56,018 nucleotides of DNA from an uncultured Halieaceae bacterium (GCA_938074045.1 CALJGI010000015.1:1-56018); one strand, 5' to 3'; shown: positions 28,508 to 38,235, counted from the first letter of the stretch. Numbers and translations: made by a program. The notes: a model not told the origin generated them from the sequence alone.

Positions 28508-30394
28508 GTTTTGCATCTCCTCCAGGGACTCCTGTAGCGCTAGCCACTCTTCCTCAAGTTCACTGCGCCGGTTGCTCAGCCGCGATTGTTCAATAAGAAG
28601 TGGTTGCAGGTGGTCCTTGTTGCCTTCTTCGTAGAGGGTTGTGTCCGTGAGTGTGATCTCAATTTGCGCAATCTCTTGAGAAATGTTTTCCATCTCGTTT
28701 TCATTTCGCTTGATAGCTTGTTGCAGCGGCCGCTGCTGATCGCGCCGCTGCGCTGTACCACGACGCTTTTGCGGGCGCGAGGCTGGTTCGGATCGCGTCG
28801 GCGCCTGCTTTGAGTCGCGTGCGTGATCGCGGGTTAGTAACCAGCGCTCGTAAGTGCCCAGGTCCTCCTTATACTCTTCGACACGGCCGTCTTCCACCAG
28901 CAACAGTGTGTCGACACTATTGCGCAGCAGGTAGCGGTCGTGGGAAACCAGAATCAGTGCACCCTCGTATCCCTGGATGGCCTCGGTCAGTGCCTGCCTC
29001 ATTTCCAGGTCGAGATGGTTGGTTGGTTCGTCCAAAATAAGTAGCCCAGGTCGCTGCCACACTATGATGGCAAGGGCCAGCCGGGCTTTCTCACCCCCGG
29101 AAAAGTGTTTGATCGAACCCGTGGCCGCGTCACCGTGAAAGTTGAACCCACCAAGAAAGTCCCGGATCTGCTGCTCACGGACGTTGGGGCGCAGGCGTTG
29201 CAGATGCAGCAAGGCGCTGGCTTCCAGGTCCAGAGCCTCCAGTTGATGTTGGTTGTAGTAACCGATGCTGCAGTGGGCTCCAGTGACTCTCTCCCCAGAG
29301 AGTATGACGGGCTCGCCAGCGAGTGCCTTGAGCAGCGTCGATTTACCCGCCCCGTTGGCTCCCAGCAGGGCGATTCGACTACCTGGGCGAAGTGCGATAT
29401 CCACGCCACTCAAGATGGGTTCAGCGTCGTAGCCAAGGCTGGCTTCACTTAGGTTTATGATGGGGTCACTGGTTCTATCTGCAGGTATAAAGCTGAAATG
29501 AAAAGGGGAATCAATGTGGGCCGGCGCAATAATTTCCATGCGCTCCAGTTCCTTTAGTCTACTCTGCGCCTGCTTCGCCTTGGTGGCCTTATAGCGGAAC
29601 CGCCTTACAAATGCATCGATCTCCGCGACGCGGCGTTGTTGCCTTGCATAGTTGGCCTGCTCCTGAGCGAGCCGCTCTGCGCGCTGAAGTTCGTAGGCTG
29701 AGTAGTTGCCGCGGTAGCTGCTCAATTTCTGGTGCTCCACCGCTACAATGGTGTCACACACCGCGTCGATGAAATCCCGATCATGTGAAATCATCAATAA
29801 TGTGCCGCGATACTGGGCCAGCCATTCCTGCAGCCACAGAGTGGTGTCCAGATCCAGGTGGTTGGTGGGCTCATCCAGAAGCAGCAGGTCGGAGGGGCAC
29901 ATCAGGGCCTGGGCCAGGTTCAGTCTGATGCGCCACCCCCCTGAAAAACTGTCCACCGGGTGCTCGCATTCCTCGTGTGCGAAGCCCAGGCCCCGCAACA
30001 GCGCCTCGGCGCGACGCTCGGCGGTGTAGCCATCTATATGGTCGAGTTCTGCATGTAGCAATGTAATCTGCTGATAGTCGTCGGCGGTTTCCGCCAGTTC
30101 CAGGCGCAGCTGTATCTCGCGCAGCCGTTTGTCGCCATCGATTACGTAGTCACGCGCGGGTCTGGGGCTGGCCACCACTTCCTGTGCCATGTGCGACAGG
30201 CGGTAGTTTTCCAGGCTGCTGATATATCCGCTGTCGGTTTCCAGTGCGCCGGTTAGAACCGCGAATACACTCGATTTACCGCTACCATTTGGTCCTATGA
30301 CGCCGACCCGCTGGCCGTCGTACACATTGAGATCGCAATTCTCCAGCAGTACCTTGGGGCCGCGCTGCAATCTGATCTGTTTTATTTCTAGCAT
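28499..30394 (-). CDS. ABC-F family ATPase (YheS-like)
   Basis: The protein has 631 residues, with two ABC ATPase domains and no membrane domain, so it is an ABC-F ribosome-associated factor. The domain Walker A motifs are GPNGSGKS and GANGAGKS. Both signature motifs (SFSGGWR and HFSGGEK) and two LLDEPTNHLD/LILDEPTNHLD Walker B segments are intact. The interdomain linker and a charged C-terminal coiled coil (about 530-630) match YheS/Uup-type proteins, of which YheS is the closer. ATG 30394 starts the family-like MLEIKQIRLQRG. An upstream in-frame start adds ten unrelated residues. Confidence 0.9.
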   Translation of the reverse strand: MLEIKQIRLQRGPKVLLENCDLNVYDGQRVGVIGPNGSGKSSVFAVLTGALETDSGYISSLENYRLSHMAQEVVASPRPARDYVIDGDKRLREIQLRLELAETADDYQQITLLHAELDHIDGYTAERRAEALLRGLGFAHEECEHPVDSFSGGWRIRLNLAQALMCPSDLLLLDEPTNHLDLDTTLWLQEWLAQYRGTLLMISHDRDFIDAVCDTIVAVEHQKLSSYRGNYSAYELQRAERLAQEQANYARQQRRVAEIDAFVRRFRYKATKAKQAQSRLKELERMEIIAPAHIDSPFHFSFIPADRTSDPIINLSEASLGYDAEPILSGVDIALRPGSRIALLGANGAGKSTLLKALAGEPVILSGERVTGAHCSIGYYNQHQLEALDLEASALLHLQRLRPNVREQQIRDFLGGFNFHGDAATGSIKHFSGGEKARLALAIIVWQRPGLLILDEPTNHLDLEMRQALTEAIQGYEGALILVSHDRYLLRNSVDTLLLVEDGRVEEYKEDLGTYERWLLTRDHARDSKQAPTRSEPASRPQKRRGTAQRRDQQRPLQQAIKRNENEMENISQEIAQIEITLTDTTLYEEGNKDHLQPLLIEQSRLSNRRSELEEEWLALQESLEEMQNSH

Positions 30395-30570
30395 GGTGCT
30401 CGTTTCTGTTGAAGGATGTCCCATTTCCCGGGTACTTCCGCGCTGCCGCTATAATGGCAGGGGAGTATTATGCGGGCGATCAGTATAGAGTTCCCGGCAT
30501 CGCGCTGATAGGCAGCGGGACGAGGCCGGCGCTATTCTGTCATTGAAATCAAACAATGAGGAGGGTGAAT

Positions 30571-31074
30571 TTGCAGGAAAATCCGTTCTGGACATTTTCG
30601 ATTGCCCTCTACGCCCGGGAGGACGTAGCAGACACGTGCCTGCGCCTGCAGGATGAATATGGTCTGAATATTAATCTCGTACTCTATTCGGGTTTTCTCG
30701 CCGGGAGAGGTAAAGCACTGGACGCCTCGACGCTGATCTTTATTCGCGCCGCGCTCGCTCCCTGGCAGACAACTGTGGTCAACAGATTACGAGATGTGCG
30801 CTGCGCCCAGAAACGCTATCTTAGCAAGCTGCCAGCCAACCCGGAACTTCGGACGGCAGGAAGTCGTTGGTATGAATTGTTGAAAGATGTCGAGCTACAG
30901 GCAGAGCGACTGGAACAGGATTGGCTGTGGGTCTATGCGCGAGACCATGAGAGTTCTTTTCAACAGATTGGCGAGGCATTGCCCGGCCTCTTTCTCACCG
31001 AGCATTTGCCGACTGAGCGAAGACGCGGCGCTATCGAACTGCTCCAGTGTCTCTGGAACATCATCGGGCGTTAG
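30571..31074 (+). CDS. TIGR02444 (DUF2390) family protein
   Basis: The protein has about 167 residues. Its ENPFWTFSIALYAREDV start and the LQDEYGLNINLVLYSGFLAG segment are characteristic of the TIGR02444/DUF2390 family found beside yheS in Pseudomonas, as I recall. It is all helical by eye, with no motif suggesting catalysis. TTG 30571 is my preferred start because GAGGAGG lies 5-6 bases upstream. ATG 30556 and GTG 30565 in the same frame overlap that ribosome site. The function is unknown. Confidence 0.82.
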   Translation: MQENPFWTFSIALYAREDVADTCLRLQDEYGLNINLVLYSGFLAGRGKALDASTLIFIRAALAPWQTTVVNRLRDVRCAQKRYLSKLPANPELRTAGSRWYELLKDVELQAERLEQDWLWVYARDHESSFQQIGEALPGLFLTEHLPTERRRGAIELLQCLWNIIGR

Positions 31075-31195
31075 CTGTCAGAGTCTTCTGGCAGGTGGCA
31101 GTGTGTTCGTATAAACCGTACTATACCGGCCCTTTAATCAACCCACTTCATGCCCGCCGTAAGGCGCGGGGATGGAATCTGAACAGGACATACCT

Positions 31196-31930
31196 ATGAA
31201 AACTACCATGAAGATTGCAGCGCTGGTTGCCGTGTCTGCACTCGCCGCCTGCCAACCGCAGAATTCTGCCGACGGGAGTAGCGATGCTGCAGCCGCTGCT
31301 CCCATCGTGCTGGACAACAGTGACAAACGCATCAGCTATGGTATTGCACATAACCTGGGTGGCCGATTGGCCGCTGATGGTGTGCCCATCGATGTCGATG
31401 CCTTCGCAGCTGGCTTGCGCGACGCGGTTGAGGGCAACGACCCTTTATTGACGCAGGAAGAAATCATGGCTGAGATGCAGAGCTTCCAGGAAGCCCAGAA
31501 CGAGCGACTGCAAGCGGAACAGTCCGCTGCAGCCACCAGGAATACCGCGGAAGGAGCTGCCTTTCTGGCTGAGAATGCTGGCAAAGAGGGTGTTGTTACA
31601 CTGGAAAGCGGTTTGCAGTACAAGGTATTGCAAGCCGGTGATGGCGCTACTCCAGCCGCTGAGGATACCGTGGAAGTGCACTACCGCGGAACGCTGATTG
31701 ATGGTACCGAATTTGACAGCTCTTATTCACGGGGCCAAACAGTGAGCTTCGGTGTGACACAGGTGATTGGCGGCTGGACAGAGGCGCTGCAATTGATGAA
31801 AGTCGGCGACAAGTGGCAGCTGTTTATCCCTTCTGATCTCGCCTATGGACCAGGTGGATACGGCGGCATGATAGAGCCCAATGCCACCCTGTTATTCGAC
31901 GTTGAGCTTGTTTCTATCGCCGACAAATAG
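31196..31930 (+). CDS. FKBP-type peptidyl-prolyl isomerase lipoprotein (FkpA/Mip-like)
   Basis: The protein has 244 residues, with lipobox LAAC (lipidated Cys19). An N-terminal dimerisation region of helices (about 40-130, rich in E and Q) leads to a C-terminal FKBP domain (about 145-244). That domain contains VEVHYRGTLIDGTEFDSS, the VIGGWTEAL turn and IPSDLAYG. It is an envelope chaperone and prolyl isomerase, and other copies of the family act as Mip. ATG 31196 follows AGGA and starts the signal peptide. Its last 39 bases overlap the 3' end of the convergent dsbB. Confidence 0.94.
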   Translation: MKTTMKIAALVAVSALAACQPQNSADGSSDAAAAAPIVLDNSDKRISYGIAHNLGGRLAADGVPIDVDAFAAGLRDAVEGNDPLLTQEEIMAEMQSFQEAQNERLQAEQSAAATRNTAEGAAFLAENAGKEGVVTLESGLQYKVLQAGDGATPAAEDTVEVHYRGTLIDGTEFDSSYSRGQTVSFGVTQVIGGWTEALQLMKVGDKWQLFIPSDLAYGPGGYGGMIEPNATLLFDVELVSIADK

Positions 31931-32404
31931 CAGGATATTGGCCGCCAGAAAGGCGGCAAATACCAATAAGGTCCAGGCGGGAATACTCAGGCCGAGGAAC
32001 GACCATAGTTCCTCGGCGCAGTTCCCGTCTCCCGTCAGCATGATTGTCAGGGTTTCGCCCAGCGGCAGAGTCTCCAGCATATACCCGAGGCTTGGCCCAC
32101 AGGCCGGCACCTGCTCCGGTGGCAACATTTGCAGCCAGACGTGACGTGCCGAGAAGGCACCCCCGATCAGTGCAGTCAGCGCGCCGATAGCGGCGTATAT
32201 TCTTGTCCCTGTACCCGCCGGATTATGGATTGTGGCGAGCAGGGCCAACACACCCGTCAAGCCCACAAAAATTCGTTGTGTCATACATAGCGGGCATGGC
32301 TCCAGGTGGTCTACATATTGGAGGTACAGCGCAAAGGACATGGAGGCGGCTGCAGCCAGGGCAATCAGTCCACTCAGGGCGCGGGGTGACAAGTGGAGAT
32401 ACAT
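31892..32404 (-). CDS. dsbB: Disulfide bond formation protein B
   Basis: DsbB has 170 residues and four transmembrane helices. It reoxidises DsbA and passes electrons to ubiquinone. The first redox pair is C37-PL-C40 in the first periplasmic loop. The second, non-adjacent pair is C102 and C129 in the second loop. Both are present, so the relay is intact. No dsbA is in the window. It overlaps the 3' end of the FKBP gene by 39 bp in the opposite orientation. Confidence 0.95.
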   Translation of the reverse strand: MYLHLSPRALSGLIALAAAASMSFALYLQYVDHLEPCPLCMTQRIFVGLTGVLALLATIHNPAGTGTRIYAAIGALTALIGGAFSARHVWLQMLPPEQVPACGPSLGYMLETLPLGETLTIMLTGDGNCAEELWSFLGLSIPAWTLLVFAAFLAANILLFVGDRNKLNVE

Positions 32405-32469
32405 GAAACGAATCCTGTGTTGAAGCGGCGCATACTCTAGGTGATTTGACCGCTGCGCTCAAGGGAGGT

Positions 32470-33066
32470 TCAGAGTTTGATGTCTATTCTGAACCGCTGC
32501 ATCAGTTCTGGATAAAAGCTCAGAAAGCTCTGCTCAATCTGTGGGTACAATGCGTCCAGTTCAACGCTGACGTCGTCGAAGGGATTGCCGCGACTGAAAC
32601 GTTGGCCAACCCACTGTGCGCTGATGGCTATCGTCGACCATTTGCGATAACGCGTAAGCACCTGATACTGGTTGAGTCGCTCTGCCATCTTGCGGGTGTC
32701 CGGGCACAGGCGTTGATTGTCCCCGGCCAGTATCTGGTAAATGCCATGGCAGAATTCGGTGAGGTCGCGGTCGTCGTATAAAGCCCAGTTGTGGGCGAGA
32801 AAGTGATCGAAACTGAGGTCAGTCAGAACGCCGGCGTATCGCCGCAGCGGTCTGGAAAACGCCTGACGCAGCTTGAGCAGGGCGGGATGTTGGTCGGTAA
32901 ACCCATCGATTTGACGATGCAACAATATGCCCTGAGCCAGATCAGCGTCTATGGTCTGTGAAAGTGGCCCCTTGGTATAGTCAGCCTGCAGAGCCCCCAG
33001 AATCAGGCCCTGTGTGTTTTCTTGCCCCGCTATGCTGGCGAGATGGAAATGTGCGAGGTGGTTCAT
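32470..33066 (-). CDS. acpH: Acyl-carrier-protein phosphodiesterase (AcpH, DUF479)
   Basis: The product has 198 residues and belongs to the HD-like AcpH family, which removes the 4'-phosphopantetheine group from holo-ACP. Diagnostic segments are MNHLAHFHLA at the start, QGILLHRQIDGFTD near 65-78 and LTDLSFDHFLAHNW near 100-115, with the conserved His and Asp metal ligands. Length is normal. It lies 27 bp downstream of gshA on the same strand. Confidence 0.9.
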   Translation of the reverse strand: MNHLAHFHLASIAGQENTQGLILGALQADYTKGPLSQTIDADLAQGILLHRQIDGFTDQHPALLKLRQAFSRPLRRYAGVLTDLSFDHFLAHNWALYDDRDLTEFCHGIYQILAGDNQRLCPDTRKMAERLNQYQVLTRYRKWSTIAISAQWVGQRFSRGNPFDDVSVELDALYPQIEQSFLSFYPELMQRFRIDIKL

Positions 33067-33093
33067 GCCGCCCTTTCCCTACCCTGTATCGGA

Positions 33094-34674
33094 CTAGCAG
33101 GGCAGGGCTTGGTACTGCGCGTAATAGGCATCGAGAAACTCCGCAAATGAAACTGAATCCGAGGCTTCAATGTGCTCCTGGGCGCGCAATGAAACACACG
33201 CGTCCTCGGCGTAGGCCTGTTGCACAGCGGCACTGAGTGGCTCCTGTTTGAATGCCATGGCCCAGCGTTGCGAGTAGTCCATGGCCAATCGAAAGAAAGG
33301 CATGTCGCGCTGATTCATTTCCGCCAGCAGCATAGCGGAAGGGGTGAGCGCTGGGTCGCGCAGTTTGCCGCGTTGAGACTCCAGCGCCAATATATAGGCG
33401 TCGCCACCGTGGGCAGAATCGAGAGCCTGGGCTATCGGTTCCATCGCCACCAGCAGGGCCTCACCCCAGGAAGGCAGTGATCGCTGCACCGCCCCGTCTA
33501 CCAGTTGCAGTTCCGGGTCACGACCACGATTGACGACCCTGAAGAGATTGCTCTCCATGGCCTGTGTTTCAGCGTCATCACAAGCTGGGCTGTCGCATAA
33601 CAGACAGTAGATCAGGAAGGTATCGACAAATCGTATTTCTACCTCATCCAGACCGACCGGGAGCATCGGATTTATGTCCAGACAGCGCACCTCAATATAT
33701 TCAACACCATCCGTACACAAAGCACCCAGCGGCGTTTCACCGGATCGGGTCACCCGTTTAGGACGAATGGCACTGTAAAACTCGTTCTCTATCTGCAGTA
33801 GCGCAGTATTGAGCTGTCGGTAATCACCGTCGACAACCGTGCCGATATCCTCGTAGTCCGGATGTGGAGTAGTAATAGCCTTGTGGAGCGTCTCTACATA
33901 GTTTTCCAGGGTGTTGTAACAAATATTCAAGCCACCTTGTGCGTTACTCTGATACCCCAGATCACCCATTCGCAGCGATGTCCCCAGCGGTGCATGCAGG
34001 GTTCTGCCGCGCTCATCAAGCGGTTCCAGTGTGTGTCTGGTACTGCCGCGGAGAAAGCTGCTGCATACCGCTGGCGAGGATCCGAACAGGTAGATGAGCA
34101 GCCAGCTATAGCGGCGAAAATTTCGGATCAGGCCAAAATAGGATTCCGTACGGTAGGTCTTCCCTGACCTGGTATCGCCAGCTGCAGCCTGGGCCAGGGG
34201 CCAGTACTCGTCAGGCATGGAAAAATTATAGTGAATACCGGCGATAGTCTGCATCAATCGACCATAGCGATGTCCAAGTCCGGCCCGGTAGACCTGTTTC
34301 ATAGTCGCGATGTTGGAGCTGCCGTAGCGGGCAATGGGAATGCCTTCATCGCCCTCCAGCAGGCAGGGCATGCTGGCACCCCATAACAGCTCATTATCCA
34401 GCTCGGCATATACATAGCGATGAATCTCGCTCAGTTTTCCCAGCGAACCGCTGATACTGGTGCTGACGGGCGTGATGAATTCCAGCAACGCTTCGGAGTA
34501 ATCCGTCGTTATGCAGGAATGTGTCAGTGCGGACCCGAGTCCCTGCGGGTGTGGCTCTGTGGATAGCCGACCGTCGGGGTTGATGCGCAGACTCTCTTTC
34601 TCGATCCCCCGTTTTATGCCCGTCAGTAGATGGCTGTGTTCAGAGAGGAGTTGCAGGCGTTGGGAAAAGCTCAA
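33094..34674 (-). CDS. gshA: Glutamate-cysteine ligase
   Basis: GshA catalyses the first step of glutathione synthesis. With the start at TTG 34674 it has 526 residues, close to the usual gammaproteobacterial length of about 518. Conserved segments include GIKRGIEKESLRINPDG, ALTHSCITTDYSEALLEFITP and EVRCLDINPM. The start is uncertain. The frame stays open to ATG 34887, which would overlap the divergent outer-membrane gene, and I see no good ribosome site at any candidate. Possible starts are TTG 34674 or GTG near 34765. gshB is not in the window. Confidence 0.93.
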   Translation of the reverse strand: MSFSQRLQLLSEHSHLLTGIKRGIEKESLRINPDGRLSTEPHPQGLGSALTHSCITTDYSEALLEFITPVSTSISGSLGKLSEIHRYVYAELDNELLWGASMPCLLEGDEGIPIARYGSSNIATMKQVYRAGLGHRYGRLMQTIAGIHYNFSMPDEYWPLAQAAAGDTRSGKTYRTESYFGLIRNFRRYSWLLIYLFGSSPAVCSSFLRGSTRHTLEPLDERGRTLHAPLGTSLRMGDLGYQSNAQGGLNICYNTLENYVETLHKAITTPHPDYEDIGTVVDGDYRQLNTALLQIENEFYSAIRPKRVTRSGETPLGALCTDGVEYIEVRCLDINPMLPVGLDEVEIRFVDTFLIYCLLCDSPACDDAETQAMESNLFRVVNRGRDPELQLVDGAVQRSLPSWGEALLVAMEPIAQALDSAHGGDAYILALESQRGKLRDPALTPSAMLLAEMNQRDMPFFRLAMDYSQRWAMAFKQEPLSAAVQQAYAEDACVSLRAQEHIEASDSVSFAEFLDAYYAQYQALPC

Positions 34675-34829
34675 AACGGGCGTGCTCGGTGTGCGGCGCT
34701 GGGCGGCCAGTTTAATCGTCGTTGGGGAGCTAAGACAAGGGTGGAGTTGTGGTTCACACCGCACTAGACTAGACAGTGAATACGACGAGGTTACCCGCCA
34801 TTTCTGCTTCGATTTCACATCCCCCTCGG

Positions 34830-36545
34830 ATGCACAGGACCCCATCCCACGAACGACACGGTAGCCCTTTGCTTGCCTGTGTTGCACTCTGCGTTATTGG
34901 CCAGACCTGTTTCGCGGCGGAACATGAGGCTTGCGTAGAGGCATCAGCGCAGACCAGTTCCGAGAGCTTTCGCTTCGAGGAATCTGAAGCACACCGGGCG
35001 TTGGAGAATAATATTCCGGCCACCGCAGTGGTGGGGGATATTCGGGTCAGTCGCCACAATGTGTTTGATGAAAGTAATCCAGCGGAGAACAACAGACTGT
35101 ATCGCTGGGCCAATAGCTTGCGCACGGTTACGCGCGATACAGTGGTATCCAGTCGACTGCTGTTTGCCTCCGGCGCGCCCTACAGCGCACGCCTGCTGAA
35201 AGAGTCAGAGCGGATACTGCGTGAACTCAGCTTTATATATGACGCCAAGGTGCGGGCATACCGGGTGTGTGGCGATAGAGTGGATGTCGAGGTCATTACA
35301 CGGGACACCTGGACCTTTTTCCCGACTGTGTCGCTGTCTAGATCAGGTGGCAGTAACAGCTCTGAATTCGGCATCCGCGACAGCAATATTCTGGGGACCG
35401 GCAAGGCTATCGCCATCCGTCGGGAATCCGATGATGAGCGTAACGGATACACGGCGCTTTACCGTGATCCCGCTATTTTTGGTAGCTGGTTTCGCGGTAC
35501 GGTGGTGTTTTCCGACAATGATGATGGGAAGTTGAAACGCGTCACCCTTGCCAGGCCCTTCTTTTCTCTGGATACGCACTGGTCCGTGGGAATGCGGTAT
35601 CAGGAGGAAACCCGGGAAGATGCGCTGTACTTCCGCAGCGATGAGACAGCCGAGTTTGAACATCAACTGAAGGATCACACGCTGTTCGCCGGTTTTTCTC
35701 GTGGGCGCGATGGTAACAAGGTGGGGCGCTGGCTGTTCGGGTACAACGTTGAGGATCATGTTTTTGAGCGCTCTGATACCAACAAGCAACCGGACGAGTT
35801 ACCTGAGGACCGCGAGCTGTTCTATCCCTGGATTGGGTATCAGTCGGTCGAGGACAAGTATCGCACCGCACTGAATTTCAATAACCTGCAGCGGACCGAG
35901 GATTTGTATATAGGCGCGGCCTGGAACCTCAGGCTGGGGGTGGCCTCTGAGTCTATCCGAGGGGATCGCAATCAGCTGGTCTTGTCCGGTCACTACAGCA
36001 ATACACTGCGGGCTGACGATGATCATTTGTTTACCACCGGGTTTGACCTCGATGGTAACTGGGATAACGATCGCGATGATTGGGAGAATCTGCGGGTGAG
36101 TACGCAGGCTCGCTACTACTACCGACAGTCAGAAAAATGGTTGTTGTACGGCAGGCTGCGCCTGGATTACGCCCGTAATCTCACCGGCGAACAGCAACTC
36201 TCATTAGGTGGTGATAACGGTTTGCGGGGCTATGAAAAGAAGTATCAAACCGGTGATCGCAGCTTTGTATTTTCGCTGGAGCAACGCTATTACTCTGACT
36301 GGCATCTGTTTAACCTGGTGAGAGTCGGTGGCGCGGCATTTTTCGATGTTGGCAGGGCCTGGTTCTCCGGGGAAGACAACGGCTCCAATGGCGACGTGCT
36401 CGCCAACCTGGGCGTAGGCCTGCGGTTTGTTTCCTCACGGGCTGAGGTTGGCAGCGTTCTGCATCTGGATTTCGCCATGCCCATGATGACGGACGACGAT
36501 ATTGACAGCTTTCAGGTACTGGTGACCGTCAGCGATACCTTTTGA
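34830..36545 (+). CDS. BamA/TamA-family (Omp85) outer-membrane protein with one POTRA
   Basis: The exported protein has 571 residues. The signal peptide spans about 1-30. Residues 65-170 resemble a single POTRA domain, including the segment YSARLLKESERILRELSF with a following VDVEVITRD strand. The rest reads as a 16-stranded barrel with alternating residues. The Omp85 LRGY lid motif is at 465-468 in GLRGYEKK. The segment AFFDVGRAWFSG and the final phenylalanine suit Omp85 strands. Unlike BamA it has one POTRA rather than five. Client and pathway are unknown. It diverges from gshA. Confidence 0.8.
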   Translation: MHRTPSHERHGSPLLACVALCVIGQTCFAAEHEACVEASAQTSSESFRFEESEAHRALENNIPATAVVGDIRVSRHNVFDESNPAENNRLYRWANSLRTVTRDTVVSSRLLFASGAPYSARLLKESERILRELSFIYDAKVRAYRVCGDRVDVEVITRDTWTFFPTVSLSRSGGSNSSEFGIRDSNILGTGKAIAIRRESDDERNGYTALYRDPAIFGSWFRGTVVFSDNDDGKLKRVTLARPFFSLDTHWSVGMRYQEETREDALYFRSDETAEFEHQLKDHTLFAGFSRGRDGNKVGRWLFGYNVEDHVFERSDTNKQPDELPEDRELFYPWIGYQSVEDKYRTALNFNNLQRTEDLYIGAAWNLRLGVASESIRGDRNQLVLSGHYSNTLRADDDHLFTTGFDLDGNWDNDRDDWENLRVSTQARYYYRQSEKWLLYGRLRLDYARNLTGEQQLSLGGDNGLRGYEKKYQTGDRSFVFSLEQRYYSDWHLFNLVRVGGAAFFDVGRAWFSGEDNGSNGDVLANLGVGLRFVSSRAEVGSVLHLDFAMPMMTDDDIDSFQVLVTVSDTF

Positions 36546-36566
36546 CCTGTGCGTCAGCAGGGCCAA

Positions 36567-37637
36567 TCAGGTATTTTCTTCCATTACCTTGCGTAGCATT
36601 TGCACGACAAAGTTGTCCTGGACTTCCGAATCCTGGCCCGAGGCATGCATGATTCTGGACAGAATCAGTCCATAGCGCAGGGCGGCGAAAATGGTGTAGT
36701 AGCCAAATGCTGAGGTATCAGCGCCGGTATGTGCCGACCAGCGCGCTATCGTTTCATCACTGTCAGGCAGACCTGGCAGGCGTGGCATGCCAAGTCCCTC
36801 GGCGAAGGTTCTATCCAGGTATATCCACCAGGCAAGATCCTGCAGTGGGTCGCCAGGTACGGCCATCTCCCAATCGAGTACCGCTGCAACTGAACGGCAG
36901 TCCTCCGCAAAAATTATGTTCCCCATGCGTGAGTCCCCCCAACAAAGTCGAGTGGCGGGCAACTCGGGCTTATTGGCATTTAGCCAGACCATGGCCTCAT
37001 CGCCCAGAATATGTCGGTCGCCGTCAAATGCCCAGTCGGCGTAGTCGCTCCAGTAACGGAGTTGGGCTGCCAGCGGGGTTTCTTGGTCGTCAAGTTTGAA
37101 TACGCCATCCAGGCTCAGGCTGGCAAAGTCCAGCTGGTGAAACGCGGCCATGGTGTCGATACCGACATTCCAGATACTGGCCCGCTGTTCCTCCCCGATG
37201 TCATGCATCATCCAGCCGTCCATGTTATAGGGAGGCATGTCCGGGGGAATTCGGCCATCGGTATGTTTCATGATGTAGAAGGGCACGCCCAGAATGCTGC
37301 GATCAGTTTCCAGACCTCGCAGTTCCGGCACTGGTATGCCACTGTTGGCGCCTATTGCGGCCATGACATGGTACTGCCCAGCGAGGTCGTAGCTGGGGAA
37401 TACCGGCTTTTCCACTTCCGGCTGCAGGCGACCCACGCAGCGTTCTGCATGGGATTCCTGGCCTTCCTGCCAGCGCGTTTCGAATAACAGGGTGACATTC
37501 GACATCCCGGTGGCCTCCGGGATACTGAGATCGGGTATGGTCACCTCACAGCCGCGTTTGTCACTGAACCAGTCCTGTAGCTTGCGGCGAGTTCCCTCCA
37601 GGTCATCAACCAGGGGTGTGGGTCTGGTGTCTTCCAT
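36567..37637 (-). CDS. Phosphotransferase family protein (APH fold)
   Basis: The protein has 356 residues in the aminoglycoside phosphotransferase/choline kinase fold. It carries the Brenner-type motif CWGDSRMGN near residue 230 and the metal-binding DWEMAVPGDP near 253. The ACAD10/11-like version often sits with acyl-CoA dehydrogenase genes, but none is nearby here. The usual catalytic motif is HGD; here Trp replaces His while the catalytic Asp is kept. The substrate is unknown. It lies head-to-head with the DUF4399 gene at a distance of 160 bp. Confidence 0.82.
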   Translation of the reverse strand: MEDTRPTPLVDDLEGTRRKLQDWFSDKRGCEVTIPDLSIPEATGMSNVTLLFETRWQEGQESHAERCVGRLQPEVEKPVFPSYDLAGQYHVMAAIGANSGIPVPELRGLETDRSILGVPFYIMKHTDGRIPPDMPPYNMDGWMMHDIGEEQRASIWNVGIDTMAAFHQLDFASLSLDGVFKLDDQETPLAAQLRYWSDYADWAFDGDRHILGDEAMVWLNANKPELPATRLCWGDSRMGNIIFAEDCRSVAAVLDWEMAVPGDPLQDLAWWIYLDRTFAEGLGMPRLPGLPDSDETIARWSAHTGADTSAFGYYTIFAALRYGLILSRIMHASGQDSEVQDNFVVQMLRKVMEENT

Positions 37638-37797
37638 ACTTTCATCTCCGTTGGCAATAGCGGTCCAGTATAGGTGTCGTTGTATGGCGCGCCAAGCGCG
37701 CAGGGACTCGGGTAGTACAAATCTGTTGACCCATGGACACGAGAGCGCAATTTGGTGCTAAAGTATTGGTAGTGTCACGAACGTGGAGAGTTGGCGG

Positions 37798-38235
37798 ATG
37801 ATCCGATCGCGGGTTTGTAGTTGCCTGATGGCCGCTGCACTGGGTGTGTTCGCAATGGCGGCGGCGGGCGAGGGGTTGAGCTCTCCAGCGCCTGAGGCGG
37901 CGGCAGTTTATTTTGTTTCGCCGCAAAATGGAGCGCTGGTATCCAGTCCAGTGACGGTGCGTTTTGGACTTCGCAATATGGGCGTTGCCCCTGCGGGCGT
38001 TGAGCGTGGCAACACAGGTCATCATCATTTGCTGATCGATGTCGACGAGTTGCCGGATCTCACTTTGCCACTCCCGGCAACCGAGCAGATTAAACACTTT
38101 GGCGGTGGGCAGACGGAAGTCGTTATTGAACTGGAGCCAGGTACCCATATATTGCGCTTGTTGCTGGGTAACCATTTACACGTGCCTCATATGCCCCCCG
38201 TAATTTCAGAACCGATTACCATTACCGTTAAATAA
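37798..38235 (+). CDS. DUF4399 family exported protein
   Basis: The secreted protein has 145 residues with a signal peptide at about 1-24. The mature part is a beta-rich domain with the histidine motifs GHHHLLID and HLHVPHMPP, typical of DUF4399. This domain has not been assigned a function and could bind metal through its clustered histidines, which is only a guess. ATG 37798 follows GGAG, and an upstream GTG at 37783 is possible. It lies 25 bp before pilU. Confidence 0.75.
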   Translation: MIRSRVCSCLMAAALGVFAMAAAGEGLSSPAPEAAAVYFVSPQNGALVSSPVTVRFGLRNMGVAPAGVERGNTGHHHLLIDVDELPDLTLPLPATEQIKHFGGGQTEVVIELEPGTHILRLLLGNHLHVPHMPPVISEPITITVK

